A stretch of 64,000 bases of DNA from positions 372,001 to 436,000 of the forward strand of contig NW_006917102.1 in the NCBI RefSeq assembly GCF_000516985.1. The letters run 5' to 3'. Position numbers and translations under genes: made by a program. This document shows, piece after piece, positions 12,546 to 25,700 of the stretch (within the stretch, counting starts at the first letter, position 1; every line of letters starts with the position of its first letter). The notes under the pieces were generated by a model. The model saw only the letters and a list, made by a program, of their open reading frames with translations. It did not search any database and was not told the DNA's origin. This DNA is from Pestalotiopsis fici W106-1 (taxonomy: Eukaryota; Ascomycota; Sordariomycetes; Amphisphaeriales; Sporocadaceae).

Positions 12546-13682
12546 TAGTGCGAAATCTATGCATGCATTGCTCAGAAGTAAGTACCGCAAATCCCAGTGG
12601 ACGTCGCATACAATCTAATTTGTACCATTGCATGCAGACCACAGGCTGCGTATTGGACATGGCACATATCAACATCAAATCCGGCTGTTAGAGGATGGGT
12701 CCGAACCCCCCAGATCGCCTCGACTATACATGTCATGACCCACGACGCTACTTTAGCCCCGCCAAAGACCCTTGGTCAGAGTACACAATATAGCCACTTA
12801 AAAAGAGTTGAGAACTGAAGAGTCGGTATTGCATGGTTAGACAGGGATAGAGCGTTGAGAATAGACAAGAATTCGTGCATTTTTCGCCCGTAAATCTGCT
12901 TGTTGATTTCCATTCAACTTGATCTCTGGTACGGTATTATAATCTCCTACAAGCAGGTTGGATGCGTGGTGCTGCAAATAGGGTTTCCAAAGGCAGCAGC
13001 AGCACTGAGGCCAAGCATGCATATATGCACAACATAGAGAGTATGAATTCGTCATTCGAATTAAAATCGCCGCAATGAATAAATGGCCGCTGTTCTATCA
13101 ATGAAGCGTCCTGCTACTGAAAAAACCACCAACACAACGAGGTATCTCCACAACAAACTTTCCATTACTTCGTGCCAGACATTAAACCACAGCTGTTTTT
13201 CTGCCCAGCACAAGCTCTGATATTGTACATTACATCTTGATTCATCCACTTCCCCAACAGAAACGAATTTGTGCCCCTTGATCCTCGTTCACAATCATTG
13301 AGCACAAGAAAGGTAAGAAGAGAAAAAGTAAACAATTTTGATCCTGAGAATCGAGTCCCACCCAATCAACTCCAGGAACGGCCATGTGTCAACATGGACT
13401 GTATCTTTGAAAGTGTAAAAGACAACCCGTCGGCGTAGTCGGTGAGCACCCGACGGTTGCATTAAAATACAAGGGCGCGGGAAGGAAAAATGGAGAATGA
13501 ACTCCAAGAGTGGTCGTAAAGCAAAGTGTAGTCGTTTTGATCATAGTGTATGTGATCCGGCCAAGTACAGCTTTCGGAACAAACAACGCCGATCGAGTCG
13601 TAAATGCATGGAAAGCATGGCGATGAGTACCCGCATGCGCCACGCCAAAAGTGTATATACAGCTTCAAAGAAGCAATTTCGC
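12546..13682. other. Intergenic, 3' flank of the tea1-like gene
   Basis: About 1.1 kb between the plus-strand membrane protein and the minus-strand Tea1-like gene (convergent). No gene is supported. Confidence 0.5.
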
Positions 13683-16600
13683 TCAAATCCGTCTTGCACT
13701 CTGACCATCGTGTTCGTCAGAGTCAAGTCGCTTGCGCCAGTCTGCAAGACTCTCACTGAGCCCGAGACCGACGCCGACGCTCTCATCGTGCTTTTTGCCG
13801 TTATTGTTGTTGGCACCATCAAAGTCAAAAGCCGTCGACAGACGGTAGTTCTCGTTGGTAGCTTCCCACTTTGATCTCAGCTGGTCAAGTTCGTCAGCCA
13901 GATTGTCTAGCGCAGTGCTGTTTCTAGCATCACCGAGTCCGCCATACATGCTACCCGCTTCGGAGCTTTCTTGGCGCTGATGGCCAGCGGTGTGCGCGCT
14001 GGGTGTCGCTATCGCTGTCGCTGTTGCGTCAGAGCCAATAATACTGGGCGCCTGGCGACTTTGCCTGCGATAGTGATCGACCGAGTTCTCAACTTGGTCC
14101 AAGAGCATGCCAACCTTTTGCTCCGCATCCTGAGCACGCTTCTCCAGGAGCGCGTTCTCTTGCTGCATCTGCTCAAGCCCCTTCTCCATCACCACAAGCC
14201 GCTGTGTAGCATCACCAGTCGCCTGCGTGGCATGGTCACGTTCAAGCTTGGCAGTCTGGAGCTCCTGGCGTACCACGGCCAGCTGTGTCTCCAGATCAGT
14301 GGAAGAATTCTTGACCTGCTCCTGCAGAACCTCAATCTTCTCCTCCAAAAGAGAGCGTTGGCTATCCCAGTCCGCGGGGGCAGAAGCGCCACTGGGCTCA
14401 GCGCTCAAGGACCTTTCTTCGAGCTCGAGGTTTTCATTCTTGAGCCGAGCATTGTCGGACTTGTACTTGGATAGTTCCTCCTTCATCCGCTTGAGCATTT
14501 TTTCAGTACCCTTGACGTAGTGAACGGCTGATTGGTAATCGCTTTCGAGTTGGGTGATCCTTTCCCTGTATGTAGCCTCATTCTGCTGGACTTGCAAGTC
14601 AAAATTTTGTCTCAACTCATCATTCGCAGCACGGGCCTCAATCAGCTGCTGTTCGAGGTCACCTCCGGCGGGAGAGTCATTTCTAGAGTTGATGCCTCTG
14701 ACGCGAGCAAGTCCGGTAGGGCTGATACCTCTCTCGGTCAAAATGTCCTTGAGCGTGTTGTGTTGGACGGTCATGGCATTGGTCTCGAGTTGTTGGTTGG
14801 CGAGCTGGTGCTTCAAGTCAGAGTTCATGGCTTGAAGTGTTTGCGTGTCCTTGAGCGCAGCCTGAAGCTGTCTGCGAATCGTGACACCCTCTCGACTGGA
14901 CTGCTCTTGGTATGCCTCCAAGCCTGCAATACGCTCTTCAGCACTGCGAAGCTTGTCGGATGCCGAATCAGCTTCCTGCTGGTACTTCTTGACCAAGTTA
15001 TTGGCAGCAGTGATCTGGTTCTGAAGCGCGGCAATGCGATCAGCGTCAACCTGCTTGGACTTGATGCCATTCTGTGAGATCTTGTCGAGACCGGAAATAA
15101 CAGCCTGGCGGTGGGTCTTGGCCTCATTTGCATGCCTCTCAGCAAGCTCTTCTGCATCGCGCAGTCGTTGGCTGACGGCAACCAGCTCAGCAGTCTGCGC
15201 CTCGTATTCAGCCTTGAACTTTGTCAGTCTCGACTCAATCGTTTCCTTCAAGGCCCGCTCTTCATCCAGCTTCGACTCGAGATGTGTCCTCATGTCCTCG
15301 GACGCTGCCACAGCTGCCCGAAGAGACTCCAGGTCTGCACCATTGTCCCTTTCAGCAAGGTCACTGTCTTCAAACTTGCTGCGAAGGTCGGAATGCTCTA
15401 CTCGAAGAGCATCGAGAGCTGCAGCCGCTTCAGCGCCAGTGGTCGCATGGTCACGAGATTCTCGTTGAGCAATATGCAACTCTGCCCTTAAAGACTGCAA
15501 CTCGAGAGACGTCTGCTGCTTATACATCTCCAGGTCCGACATGCGTTTCTGTGCAGCATTTGCAGTCTCATCAGCCAGTTGACGTGCACGCTTTTCGGCG
15601 GCGAGGTCGGAATTGGTGCGCTCCAGTGTGTTTTGCAAATCCCTCTGGAGATTCAAGGCTGCAGCCAGCTTCCGGTTGGTCTCAACAGTGCGGAAGCTTT
15701 CATCGCGATCACTGTCCATTTGCGGAGTGCTCGAAGCACTGCCTGTATGCGCCGCCATCTTGGCCTTTGCATAGATTGCTTCTTGGACCGCAGCGTCGCG
15801 CTGGCGTTCTGCTTCAGCAATTTGCTTTGCAGCGATGATGGCCTGCTTGTCGACCGAGTTCTGTACATTGGTCAATTCTTGCCTCATGGCAAGAAGAGCT
15901 TCGATCAAAGGTCTGTCTTCGTCGTCAAAGCTTTCTGCGCGGCTCTCTAGTGTCGGACTCATGGCGGCACTCGGTGTGTAGCCTGACTTGCGTGCCAGCT
16001 CTAGCTCAGATGCGTACCAAGCATTGCGGTTTCTGGCAGCGTCAAGCTCTTTAAGCAGGACCACGGTTTGCGAGTTGCGACCCGAGCTTCTTCGGTTCAG
16101 CGGATTGCTGTTTTGTCTGGTAGGTGGCGGTGGAGAGGCAGGGCGATTAGCCATGATCTTTTGACTGGGCTCTGTAATGCTGTCCACTGAGCCCTGGCCT
16201 CTGGTCTGTCGAGTTGACCTGTTCTTGCTCGCTTCCATGGCAGTGGGGGGATTTTCTGGCTTGCGACCCTGGTTAGGGGTACGACGGCCATTGGTCGCAG
16301 CCGTGGTAGCCGTGGCAGTCTCCTCCTTGATAACATCGCGCAGGATCGGCGACTGGTTTCTTAGATTGGGGCTGGACGACCCAGACCCAGCAGCGTCTCT
16401 CTCAATGCGCTCGATAGAAGCATTACGCACTCTTCCGTTAGCAGTGTTGACATTAGGTCTGGGCGGTTGCCCTGAGGGTGGAGGTCCAACAGGCCCTGGA
16501 GGAGGTGCCATCCTGGGGAGTTTTGAACCACCAGCAGGGCCATCCATTTGAGAACCATTGGGCCCCTTTGACGGGCTTGATGGTCGACCCGCTTCCTGGG

Positions 16601-18275
16601 GGCGCCTCTGACCTGGACCATTCGAGCCATCACGAGCAGGAAGAGCACGTTGATTACTGACAACCTCTTCACTGCCGCTTGGTCTCCTTTGCTGCTGCAT
16701 CTTCTGAGTATTTGACTGGATTTGCGCATCGTTGGGATATCGAATTTTGGTTGTGTCGAGTACATAGACGATGGATAGGTCATTGACTTGAGTTGTCGCT
16801 GAGCTCGGTTCTCCACCAACCACGACCACGGATTTGCCAACAGTCGTCATACTATGACCAGATCGGGCGGAAGGGGTCGGTCCCATGTTTTGAAATGTGT
16901 ACCAGCGTCGAGAAGAAATGCGAAAGGCAGCCAGATCCCCGAGGTCTGCGCCCTCCTCCGTACGTCCACCAAAAATGTACATCACATCATCAACAAGTGA
17001 TGCAGCGTGACCTTCACGGGGAACGGGAATGTATCCTATACAGTCCAATTGTGTCCACTGGATAGTGGCCGGATCAAAGCACCAAACATCGTTGAACCAT
17101 TGGAAACCGTTTGTACCACCAAAGCTGTATGGAATTAGTTTAATGCAGTCATTTTGAAGTATGGTCGTCCTTACAGGTACAATTTGTCATTGTAAGTAAT
17201 GACGGTGTGATTCGTTCGTGCTGGGGGTATTTTGCCCTTGGGCGAGACGTTGTTCTCGTTATTTTCGACAAGAATCTCCCATCGGTTTGTCGGCAATTGT
17301 AGCTGGTTCAAATCAAACGTGGCCAGATCGTTCATGAAGTATCCCTCGATCTGACCACCAAAGATATAAATCTTGGATCCGATGATGTTGAGCGAATGTC
17401 CGTATCGTCCCGATGGCCGGGTACCGGCGGGTAATGCCCTAGACCATTGTCTCGTTGCTGCATAATGTCAGTAAGCAGGACCCGGACAAGGCCAGGCATA
17501 TGCTACAACGCAATTATACTTACATGTATTCAGCAGGTAAAGCGTTTCGTCCAACACATCGGCTTCGTCAATCTTGGTATCACCACCATAGACAATGAAC
17601 GCATTTCCAACAAGCAAAGATGCATGTCCTACTCTTGGCCCAGGGCCTTCTGCAGTAGTCGGCAGTGGGTAGCATGACATGTTTCCACCTGCTTCAATCA
17701 TCCACAGATCGCCCTTCACAGTAGAACTGTTTATAAGACCTCCCATGACATAGATATCGCCTTCTTTGGACGAAACGCCATTGACCGCAGCTCCATACCG
17801 GGGGAAGGGGCTCGGAATCGAAGAGGTGTAGTTGAGCCTCCTTTGCGACCACGGAAACAGAGATGCATTTGGGTTGGACTGGGGGGCATTGCGAAGCTAT
17901 GAACAAGACGCATCAGTATTGCTTGGATCGCCAGGGCTTTTGGTACAGTATATCACTTACAGGTAAGTCGCTTTGAGGAGGGGGCTGCTGCGGTGGAAGC
18001 TGTTGCTGTTGTGGGTGTTCTCGCTGTTGCTGGGGCGGCGGTTGTTGGGCCGGCTCTGGTGCACGGCGCACAGCATACTTGTCGAGGTCTTGTATTGGGC
18101 TGCCTTCTTCTAATGAATTGAGGCTCCCCGTTGGTGTTGAACGCGCAGCCTTTTCATCCCGTACAACTCGATTAGCAGCGCCAGGCGAGCCGCTTGACCC
18201 AGATGATGGTGGACCATCTCGACCATGTGCGGCTCTATCCTGCTGATTCTTTTTCGACTTGAAGAGAAACGCCAT
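13683..18275 (-). CDS. tea1: Tea1/TeaA-like kelch-repeat cell-end marker
   Basis: Kelch-repeat polarity protein. In fission yeast and Aspergillus, Tea1/TeaA rides microtubule plus ends to the cell tip and marks the growth site. Exons on the minus strand: 18275-17961, 17896-17524, 17457-17175 and 17124-13683, with introns of 64, 66 and 50 bp (GTAAGT, GTAAGT, GTAAGG) all in phase, giving 1470 residues, close to A. nidulans TeaA. Residues 1-105 are basic and Gln/Pro-rich. About residues 115-450 form kelch repeats with recurrent YGG/FGG doublets (YVMGG, FIVYGGD, KIYIFGG, LFGGTNG, MYIFGGR, VVVVGGE). A long disordered Ser/Pro-rich linker follows, then a coiled coil from about residue 680 to near 1340. 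Several long frames on the opposite strand are shadows of this coiled coil. Confidence 0.93.
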
Positions 18276-21200
18276 GGCGACTTAAGAGCAAGGTCTCGAG
18301 AAGAGACACGATGCAATTGCAGCCTCGTTGATACAATAATTTCGGCCAGGCTCGCAACGACGATTGGCGACGGGGTTCGAAACTAGACGGGATGTGACGT
18401 GCGGCAAGAACCAGGTATCGTGGCTCAGGATGAGAGAAGTCTGCCGCTGTCGTCGTCGTGGTCGCGCTGTGGATCGTCGAGAGTCGGGATGGCTGGGGAT
18501 TTCATGGAGGTTGGCAGTGGGCTTTTTTTTTTTTTTTGGCGGCGGCGGCAGCGTCTGATTCCAGGGTCCTGGTTCAAAAGACAGAGAAGAAAAAAAGGTG
18601 TTCGACAGCGTCGCAGTATGTCTCTTCGCAGCCTTCTGAATTTTAAATCCTATTGCAACGCTGGGAATGCAAAGAAGAAGTGAAAAAGTACGAGAGCAGG
18701 TTGGGCGCAAGAATCAAATCAATCGATCCGCGTCGTGATGGGAAACCTAGCGCAGGGCGGCTGGAAAGGAGCAGTTGATTTATTACAAAAAGTCGGGTAT
18801 CGAACAGGGAAGCCACTACAAAGTTTGGGGTCTTCGTCGTCCTCCTTATCTGACTGATTACAAGGTAGGGGCTCGAATTCGTGTGCGACGTGGTGGTGAA
18901 GATGCCAGTTCAGTCGTAAATCGAGGTTATCGTCCGCCTTGCCCCAAAAGAATACGCAGCCGAAACAAAAGGTTTCAACAAACTGCAGCCAGCAATTGGA
19001 GAGAGATGGAACAGACAGGGGAGGAGAGAGAGGGAGAAAAGTTCCAAGGTCAAAGAGGTCCGACAACAGATGAACAGCAACGACCTTCGGAAGCGCCAGG
19101 GCCAACGATGCGTGTGGTGTGGACTTTTTTCCCGGGGGAGCAAGAAACGGACGGGATGGGAACAGATGCAAATTTCCAAGATGCTCATCAGGGGGTTTCC
19201 CCCATCAAGAGAAGACAGACGGTTTGCTTCCCTGAAGCTGGCGTGGTGCGCTGCGAGACGGCCGGGGCTAGTAGAGGGGACCCCCCCGTAAGGTAGAGGC
19301 AGGTACGGTTAGCTCGCCGCCCTGAATCATTCAAACCCCCAGCTACGGCCCTTCATTCAAAGCTTGGGAAGGGGAGAGAGGGGGCCATCCATGATGGATC
19401 AACCGTCGATGCATCGCTGACCTACCACTGATCACTATAGCGGGCCAGTGCTCACTTGCTGCTCACTGCTCGCTGGCAATTGTTCCTAGTACGAAGTATG
19501 CGCCCGGCTTGGGATGCTACCAACGTTTCTAAAGGGAATCCAGTTCCGGGTCCTCTACTACCTGTCATTATGCACACGGCCCGTTGCTCTGTTCTAGCTC
19601 GATCATTACGTAGATGTTGGTCGATTACTCACGCGCTAGAAGCAGAGTTTATCGTACACCTTTTGGCGGACGATTTGGTTTCTATTGTTAGATCTCTCTG
19701 CAACTGGGTCGTCATGCTTTCAGTGCTAGATGCCAGATGCACTCTTCAGATACACCCAGCATAATGAAATTTGACGCTACAACCGCGTCGTCCCGCATAC
19801 TCACTCGATCGGAACCCACTGCCAGCAGCAATTGTATTCAATCCAGGATCAAGGTGCCATGCAACATTCATCTCACAGAAGTCTCGGCGAATCACTCGTG
19901 CATGTGGCCCGAGAGTACCTGGCACACCAGGGGTCCATCCGAGTCCAAGTCTTGATAGGCTGTTGACGTTGTGACGGAAATTGTTCTCAAGCGATTGTCA
20001 TAAGATATTTCCTAACCAGTAGGACTCATCATGTTCCTTGACTCCATTTTCCCCGTTGTTGATATTGGGAATTACCAAAATATCTTGTGTTGGTGGAATA
20101 TGATATTTATATTCCCAACGCTCAGCTGTATGCGCACCCATCTAGGAATAACGTAGGTATGGGGGCCAGACCTGTTGTAGTCTATATGTCCTCCTTCCCT
20201 GCTACGCACATACTTTGTTCCCCAGCGACAGAAAATATATATCCAACCTTTCATCCGTTGCCCGAGCCCGTCAGCCATCCAGCCTACTCATCATGGTCGC
20301 TCTCTTTCTTCCAGCAGATCTGCTTAAGACTGCCACCGTGTACACTTGTTGAACGATGGGTCCGAGCCAAGCCGCGAAAGATGCAAAGCTGGCGTAATCC
20401 GAAAGAAGTTCCTGGTCGGCCATGTGTAGCAGATGGCAACTTGTCCGACGTGTCCTACCGCGCGAGTGATGCAACCCCTTACATAGGCGCGATATAGCCC
20501 AACAAGCCTACATTAGCAGCTATGCAACCACCCCGATCCCGTAACAAGCCTCGACTGTCTAGAAGGGGCCACCGCTATGGGGGCCAATGAGAGACGCACA
20601 AAGTTGAGAATAAGCAACCCGATTGCGCAGCTATCTGAGATTTTTTTTTTAGCCTATCTCTACCGGTTGTGATTTATCTTCAAAATGTGTTTAGTATTCC
20701 GTGCCCTGTCCCGTTAGTCTGGAAACTGAAGAAGTGGTACACTCTGGCATCCTTGCGCATCAAACTCAATCCGTTTCTCGAAACATGCGGCCACCAGGTC
20801 CGCGCGGCATCGACATTCAGCCCACTGATCGTGTTCGATCCCGTATCATATCAGGATAAGAACGCGAGCAGCATTCGTGAGACCTACGTCAACATTGCTT
20901 ATAGTCATCATGCAGATTCTAAAGAATGATTCTATATTCGAATGCACCCCCCACTCCGGAGGGCGCCATGGCTTCTTTCACTAGAGACCCAGGGCCTCGG
21001 GGCACGATCCATCTGCAAGCGTTTTAAGTCGTCTTGATTGCAAACTCTTACTAGTAAGGGAGAAGCAAGTCTTGTTGCAAACCGGCAGCACAGTAAAGCT
21101 TGTGTGACTGGCGTAAGATGTAATATTTTCCAAGGGTCTTTGGTGTGAAACTAGAATATCTTACCTTGGGCAGAAGATTACCTAAGTACCACTTAGGCTG

Positions 21201-22753
21201 AAGCTTGACAGCTGATAGATAAAATGCACGATAAATGTACCTACTGCTCAAGGTATCAATGCCGTTAAATTATCTGAAGTACTCAATAGGATCCTATAAC
21301 TTGGGCACATTGCTACATTTAATGGTCGAAAAATAACAAGTTAATGTGGTTGTGAGTTTGCTGGGCACTCATTATTATCCACAGTACTACGTACCTCTTG
21401 CCAAGGCGGTTATTACGGATGGATCAAGCTAGAATATCCACAGAGCTCGAGTTGTGTATTTGATCCGTGATGTCCCATTAATGAATTGCAGATTCTATCT
21501 CCGGGCCTCAGCATTATCAGCGACAAAAGAGTGGTAAGATATCACATTTCATTCGTGGCGTACCCGCAACGCCTGCACATGTGCTATCTGCAGTATCAGC
21601 GCACCTGCCAAATACCTAACGCAATTACACCTAACGCATTTACATGTCTTCTTTACATAGGGACCACGTACGTCGTACGTTCCTACCTTAATTGGGGAAA
21701 TCTACGAGTCGATCGACAACAGCCTTACGGGGCTTGATGTGGAAAGTTCGAGTCAATGCTTCGTATAGACTTATACTTGAAGCCAGTCACTTATCGAAAG
21801 ATCGAAGAATGACTTGTCTGCATTCATCTCATGGTTCGAAAGGTACTGCCAACCTATGGTTGCATTCCCCAAAGGGTTGACCTGAAACATTGGGGTCCTG
21901 TTCTCCAGTCTTAGCCGGCACGTGAATTGGACATCTCCAATCGGGAATAGCGTAATCCTGAGGCCCGGCTGCTCGGCTCCACAATCTTTGCGCCCCGAAG
22001 ATTGAATCGGCAACTCAGGTCAGCATAGTAGTAGGTTGATTGGCATGCGGCTGACGAACGATGGCAGCTCTCTTTTCAGCCATCCACATGCAACGCACTT
22101 TTGAAGATGGGCCTCAGGAACTTTTGTATAAATTCCATCAATGGTCATCTGATACATCTTATTTTGACCTCGTTTAATCATTTACATTGGCGAGCGTTTT
22201 CGCAACTAAAGTGTTTAGAAAAGGAGGACAGCTCAAAATAAGCTTGCCCAAGTTCCAGCCTGAATTTTGAGTCACAAGCAATGTTGACTTGTGAAAGACA
22301 ATCGAACGGATACAAAAGTCTTTATCTACTTTATCAAACAGATATTTAGATTTTATATGGAAATTTCACATTGCCTAGAATCCTCTATTTTGTACGCAAA
22401 TTTCTCCATGTCCTTGGGCTTGTTCAGCCACAGTACAAAGCCTAGCCTGCACCCCTCCGCCCTCGAACATCAGACGGTCAGGTTAAGCTAATTCGTTGCC
22501 CCACAATTCCGCCTCGCAGCAGAAGGTGCTGTTGCTAGGACTGGGAACCCGTGAGTTCGCGCACCCAGGCAGTCAGTTGAGCTGCTGCATCTCGACAACG
22601 TCACTCTACGACAGCGTCCTACGCGCCCGTGGACCTGTCATCACATCACAACTAGTTCACGCCGCGGATTAACGCTTTATTCTCTCTTTCCATCCAGAAT
22701 TCCCCCAATTGATTGCTGCGGAAAATGTCTGGGGCATCGCAGACTTGAGCACC
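18276..22753. other. Long gene-poor region between tea1 and kog1
   Basis: About 4.5 kb of divergent upstream sequence. It has a T tract at about 18523-18537 in the presumed tea1 5' UTR/promoter, a second T tract near 20641 and AT-rich sequence around 21000-22400. No frame resembles a known protein and no transposon ends were recognised. It could hold long 5' UTRs or non-coding RNAs. Confidence 0.5.
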
Positions 22754-25700
22754 ATGACGACGGTTGCGCTTCAACAAAGTAGCGGTGCTTATTACCCTGC
22801 GCGAGAGGAGTCGAATCCAGCTGGAGCCCCAAGCTCCTCAACACGATCCACAATGCAACAGCAGCAACGGAGAACTTCGGCGTCGGGCTCCTTTGCAACC
22901 TCACGAGTCGCACGCGACGGACAAGCGATAGCTGCCACCATGGCGAACGGCAACTCGGCCGCCATGCCGTCCCACCACCACCATGCGTCACCAAACGGTG
23001 TACAACAACCGCGCGGAAGCGCCCTAGTCAATGGCAGCGACAGCTATTATGCCAACGGCACCATCGTCGGTGATGATGCCGCCGAGAGGAGACCTTTCAC
23101 AGCTCCCGGCAATAGACACCAGCTTACCATCCGCACCTCCTCCTTTGACGAGTCAGATCGCGACCAACCAACAAGACGACCGAAACCCCCGTTGCTGCGG
23201 TCAAAAAGCGAGCACATGATGCGCAACTATGACGACTCTGACCAGACCGATGAAGAACTGCACGACTGGAGTGCCCGGCATGGATTCGAAGACCACTATC
23301 AGTCGGAAGACATTATCTCGCACTTGGCCAACGTGAGTTGCCTGATTTTATTTTTTCCAAGCTATAATTTCCCTTTTTACTTGAGGCGCCCAAGATGGCC
23401 TGGATATCCCACAAGAACGATTCATCGAGATATCACTGCTGACTCTGCCGTCTAGAACTGGTATATGTACTACACGGACAAACGCCATGAGACAACCGGA
23501 CATCCCAAGAGCCCCGCATACGAGATCGAGGACTGGCGGATGAGAGATCGACTAAAGACTGTTTCTGCTGCCCTGGCTGTGTGTCTTAATATTGGCGTCG
23601 AACCACCGGATCAGCTCAAGACCAACCCGGGCGCCAAGCTTGAAGCCTGGCAAGATCCCTTTGCCACAAAGGCTCTTGAAAACATTGGCAAGTCATTGCA
23701 AGCCCAGTACGAGAACATCTCCCTTCGCACAAGGTATAAACAATATTTGGACCCGTCGGTCGAGGAGACCAAGAAGTTTTGCATTTCGCTACGTAGAAAC
23801 GCTAAGGACGAGCGCGTATTGTTGCACTACAATGGCCATGGTGTTCCAAAACCCACAGCATCCGGTGAAATTTGGGTATTCAACAAGAACTACACACAGT
23901 ACATTCCCATTTCACTCTACGACTTGCAGCACTGGCTGCAAGCACCCACCATCTTTGTGTGGGACTGCTCGGAGGCTGGCAACATCATCAACAACTACCA
24001 CCGATTTGTGGACAAGCATGAAGATGAAGAGGAGGCACAAGCTCAGGCGGATCCAAATTATGAAAAGACCAAGTATCGATCATACCTACACCTTGCTGCT
24101 TGCGCGGTCAAGGAGAATCTGCCGACAAATCCGAATCTCCCTGCAGACTTGTTCACTGCATGCTTGACAACTCCGATAGAGATGGCTCTATGGTTCTTCG
24201 TCCTTCAGAACCCACTAAAGACCAAGCTTACCCCCGAGAGAGCAAAGAAACTTCCCGGCCGTCTTCAAGAGCGCCGAACACCACTCGGTGAACTCAACTG
24301 GATTTTCACTGCCATTACTGATACAATCGCGTGGACTTCTCTGCCAAGACAATTATTCCGAAAGTTTTTCAGGCAGGACCTCATGGTCGCGGCTCTGTTC
24401 CGCAACTTCATACTGGCCCAACGGATCATGACCGTCTATGGCTGTCATCCACAGTCGTACCCAGCCCTGCCCGATACACATCAACACCCTCTCTGGGGAA
24501 GCTGGGACCTCGCTGTTGACCTAGCGTTGGCACAGCTCCCCATGTTGGAAAAGAAGGAGAGCGAAGGGCTTGAGTATGAATATCAGAGCTCTACCTTCTT
24601 CACCGAGCAATTGACCGCATTCGAAGTCTATCTTGCCAGAGGCGACGCTAATCTCCAAAAGCCGCCCGAGCAATTGCCTGTAGTACTTCAGGTCCTACTC
24701 AGCCAACAACATCGGGTTAGAGCTCTAATCTTGCTTGGTAGATTCTTGGATCTGGGTCCCTGGGCTGTACAGCTGGCATTGAGCATAGGAATCTTCCCCT
24801 ATGTATTGAAGCTCCTGCAATCTGCTGCCGCTGAACTGAAACCCGTCATGGTCTTCATTTGGACTCGAGTGCTTGCTGTTGATATATCTTGCCAACCTGA
24901 TCTGGTCAAGGACAGCGGTTACAATTACTTTGCTCAGATCCTCAAGCCAAACGAGCAATTGCCAGTCGCCAACAGTGACGAGCACAAAGCCATGTGCGCA
25001 TTTGTTCTGGCCATGTTGTGCAGAGGTTACAAGTCTGGTCAAGTCGTTTGTAACCAGTCAGACATCATGTCGTCCTGCCTGGTGCACCTGAGGAATGAAG
25101 ACAATATTCTACTACGCCAGTGGGCATGCTTATGCATCAGTCAACTCTGGCAAGATTTACCCGATGCCAAATGGAGAGGAATTAGGGAAAACGCACCACT
25201 GAAACTGGCTGCTCTCGCCAAGGACTCTTGTTGCGAGGTTCGCGCAGCGGTAGTCCATGCTTTGACGACCTTCCTCGGGATTCCGGATCTGACCGATGAA
25301 GTTGCTCGCATTGAGGAGTCGATAGCCTGGACACTTCTCGACATGGCCAACGATGGTAGCCCGCTTGTCCGCAAAGAGCTCCTCGTCTTCCTCTCGCAAT
25401 TTGTCCTCCGTTATGAAAGCAAGTTCCTCGTCACCGCCTACGAACAGCTCGCGGAAGAAAAGGAGTATCTCCTTTATCCTCCGCAGGATGACGGATCTGA
25501 GCAGAAGATGGGCCTGCACTATGTCAGACCCGAGCATCGCAATGCTGACGGCTCGGTCAAGGTCACATCTCAGGGTCTCTCTCACAATACGGTCTTTGCT
25601 GCCTGCTGGAAACATGTCCTGATTCTGACAGTTGATCCTCATCCCGAAGTTCAAAACGATGCCACAATCATTGTCGATTACGTCCACAATGCCCTTTTGA

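Noticed and set aside
13971..16551. Several long plus-strand frames (up to 205 codons)
   Set aside because: They lie antisense to the Tea1-like coiled coil, whose codon bias leaves the opposite strand open. No family features or splice signals.
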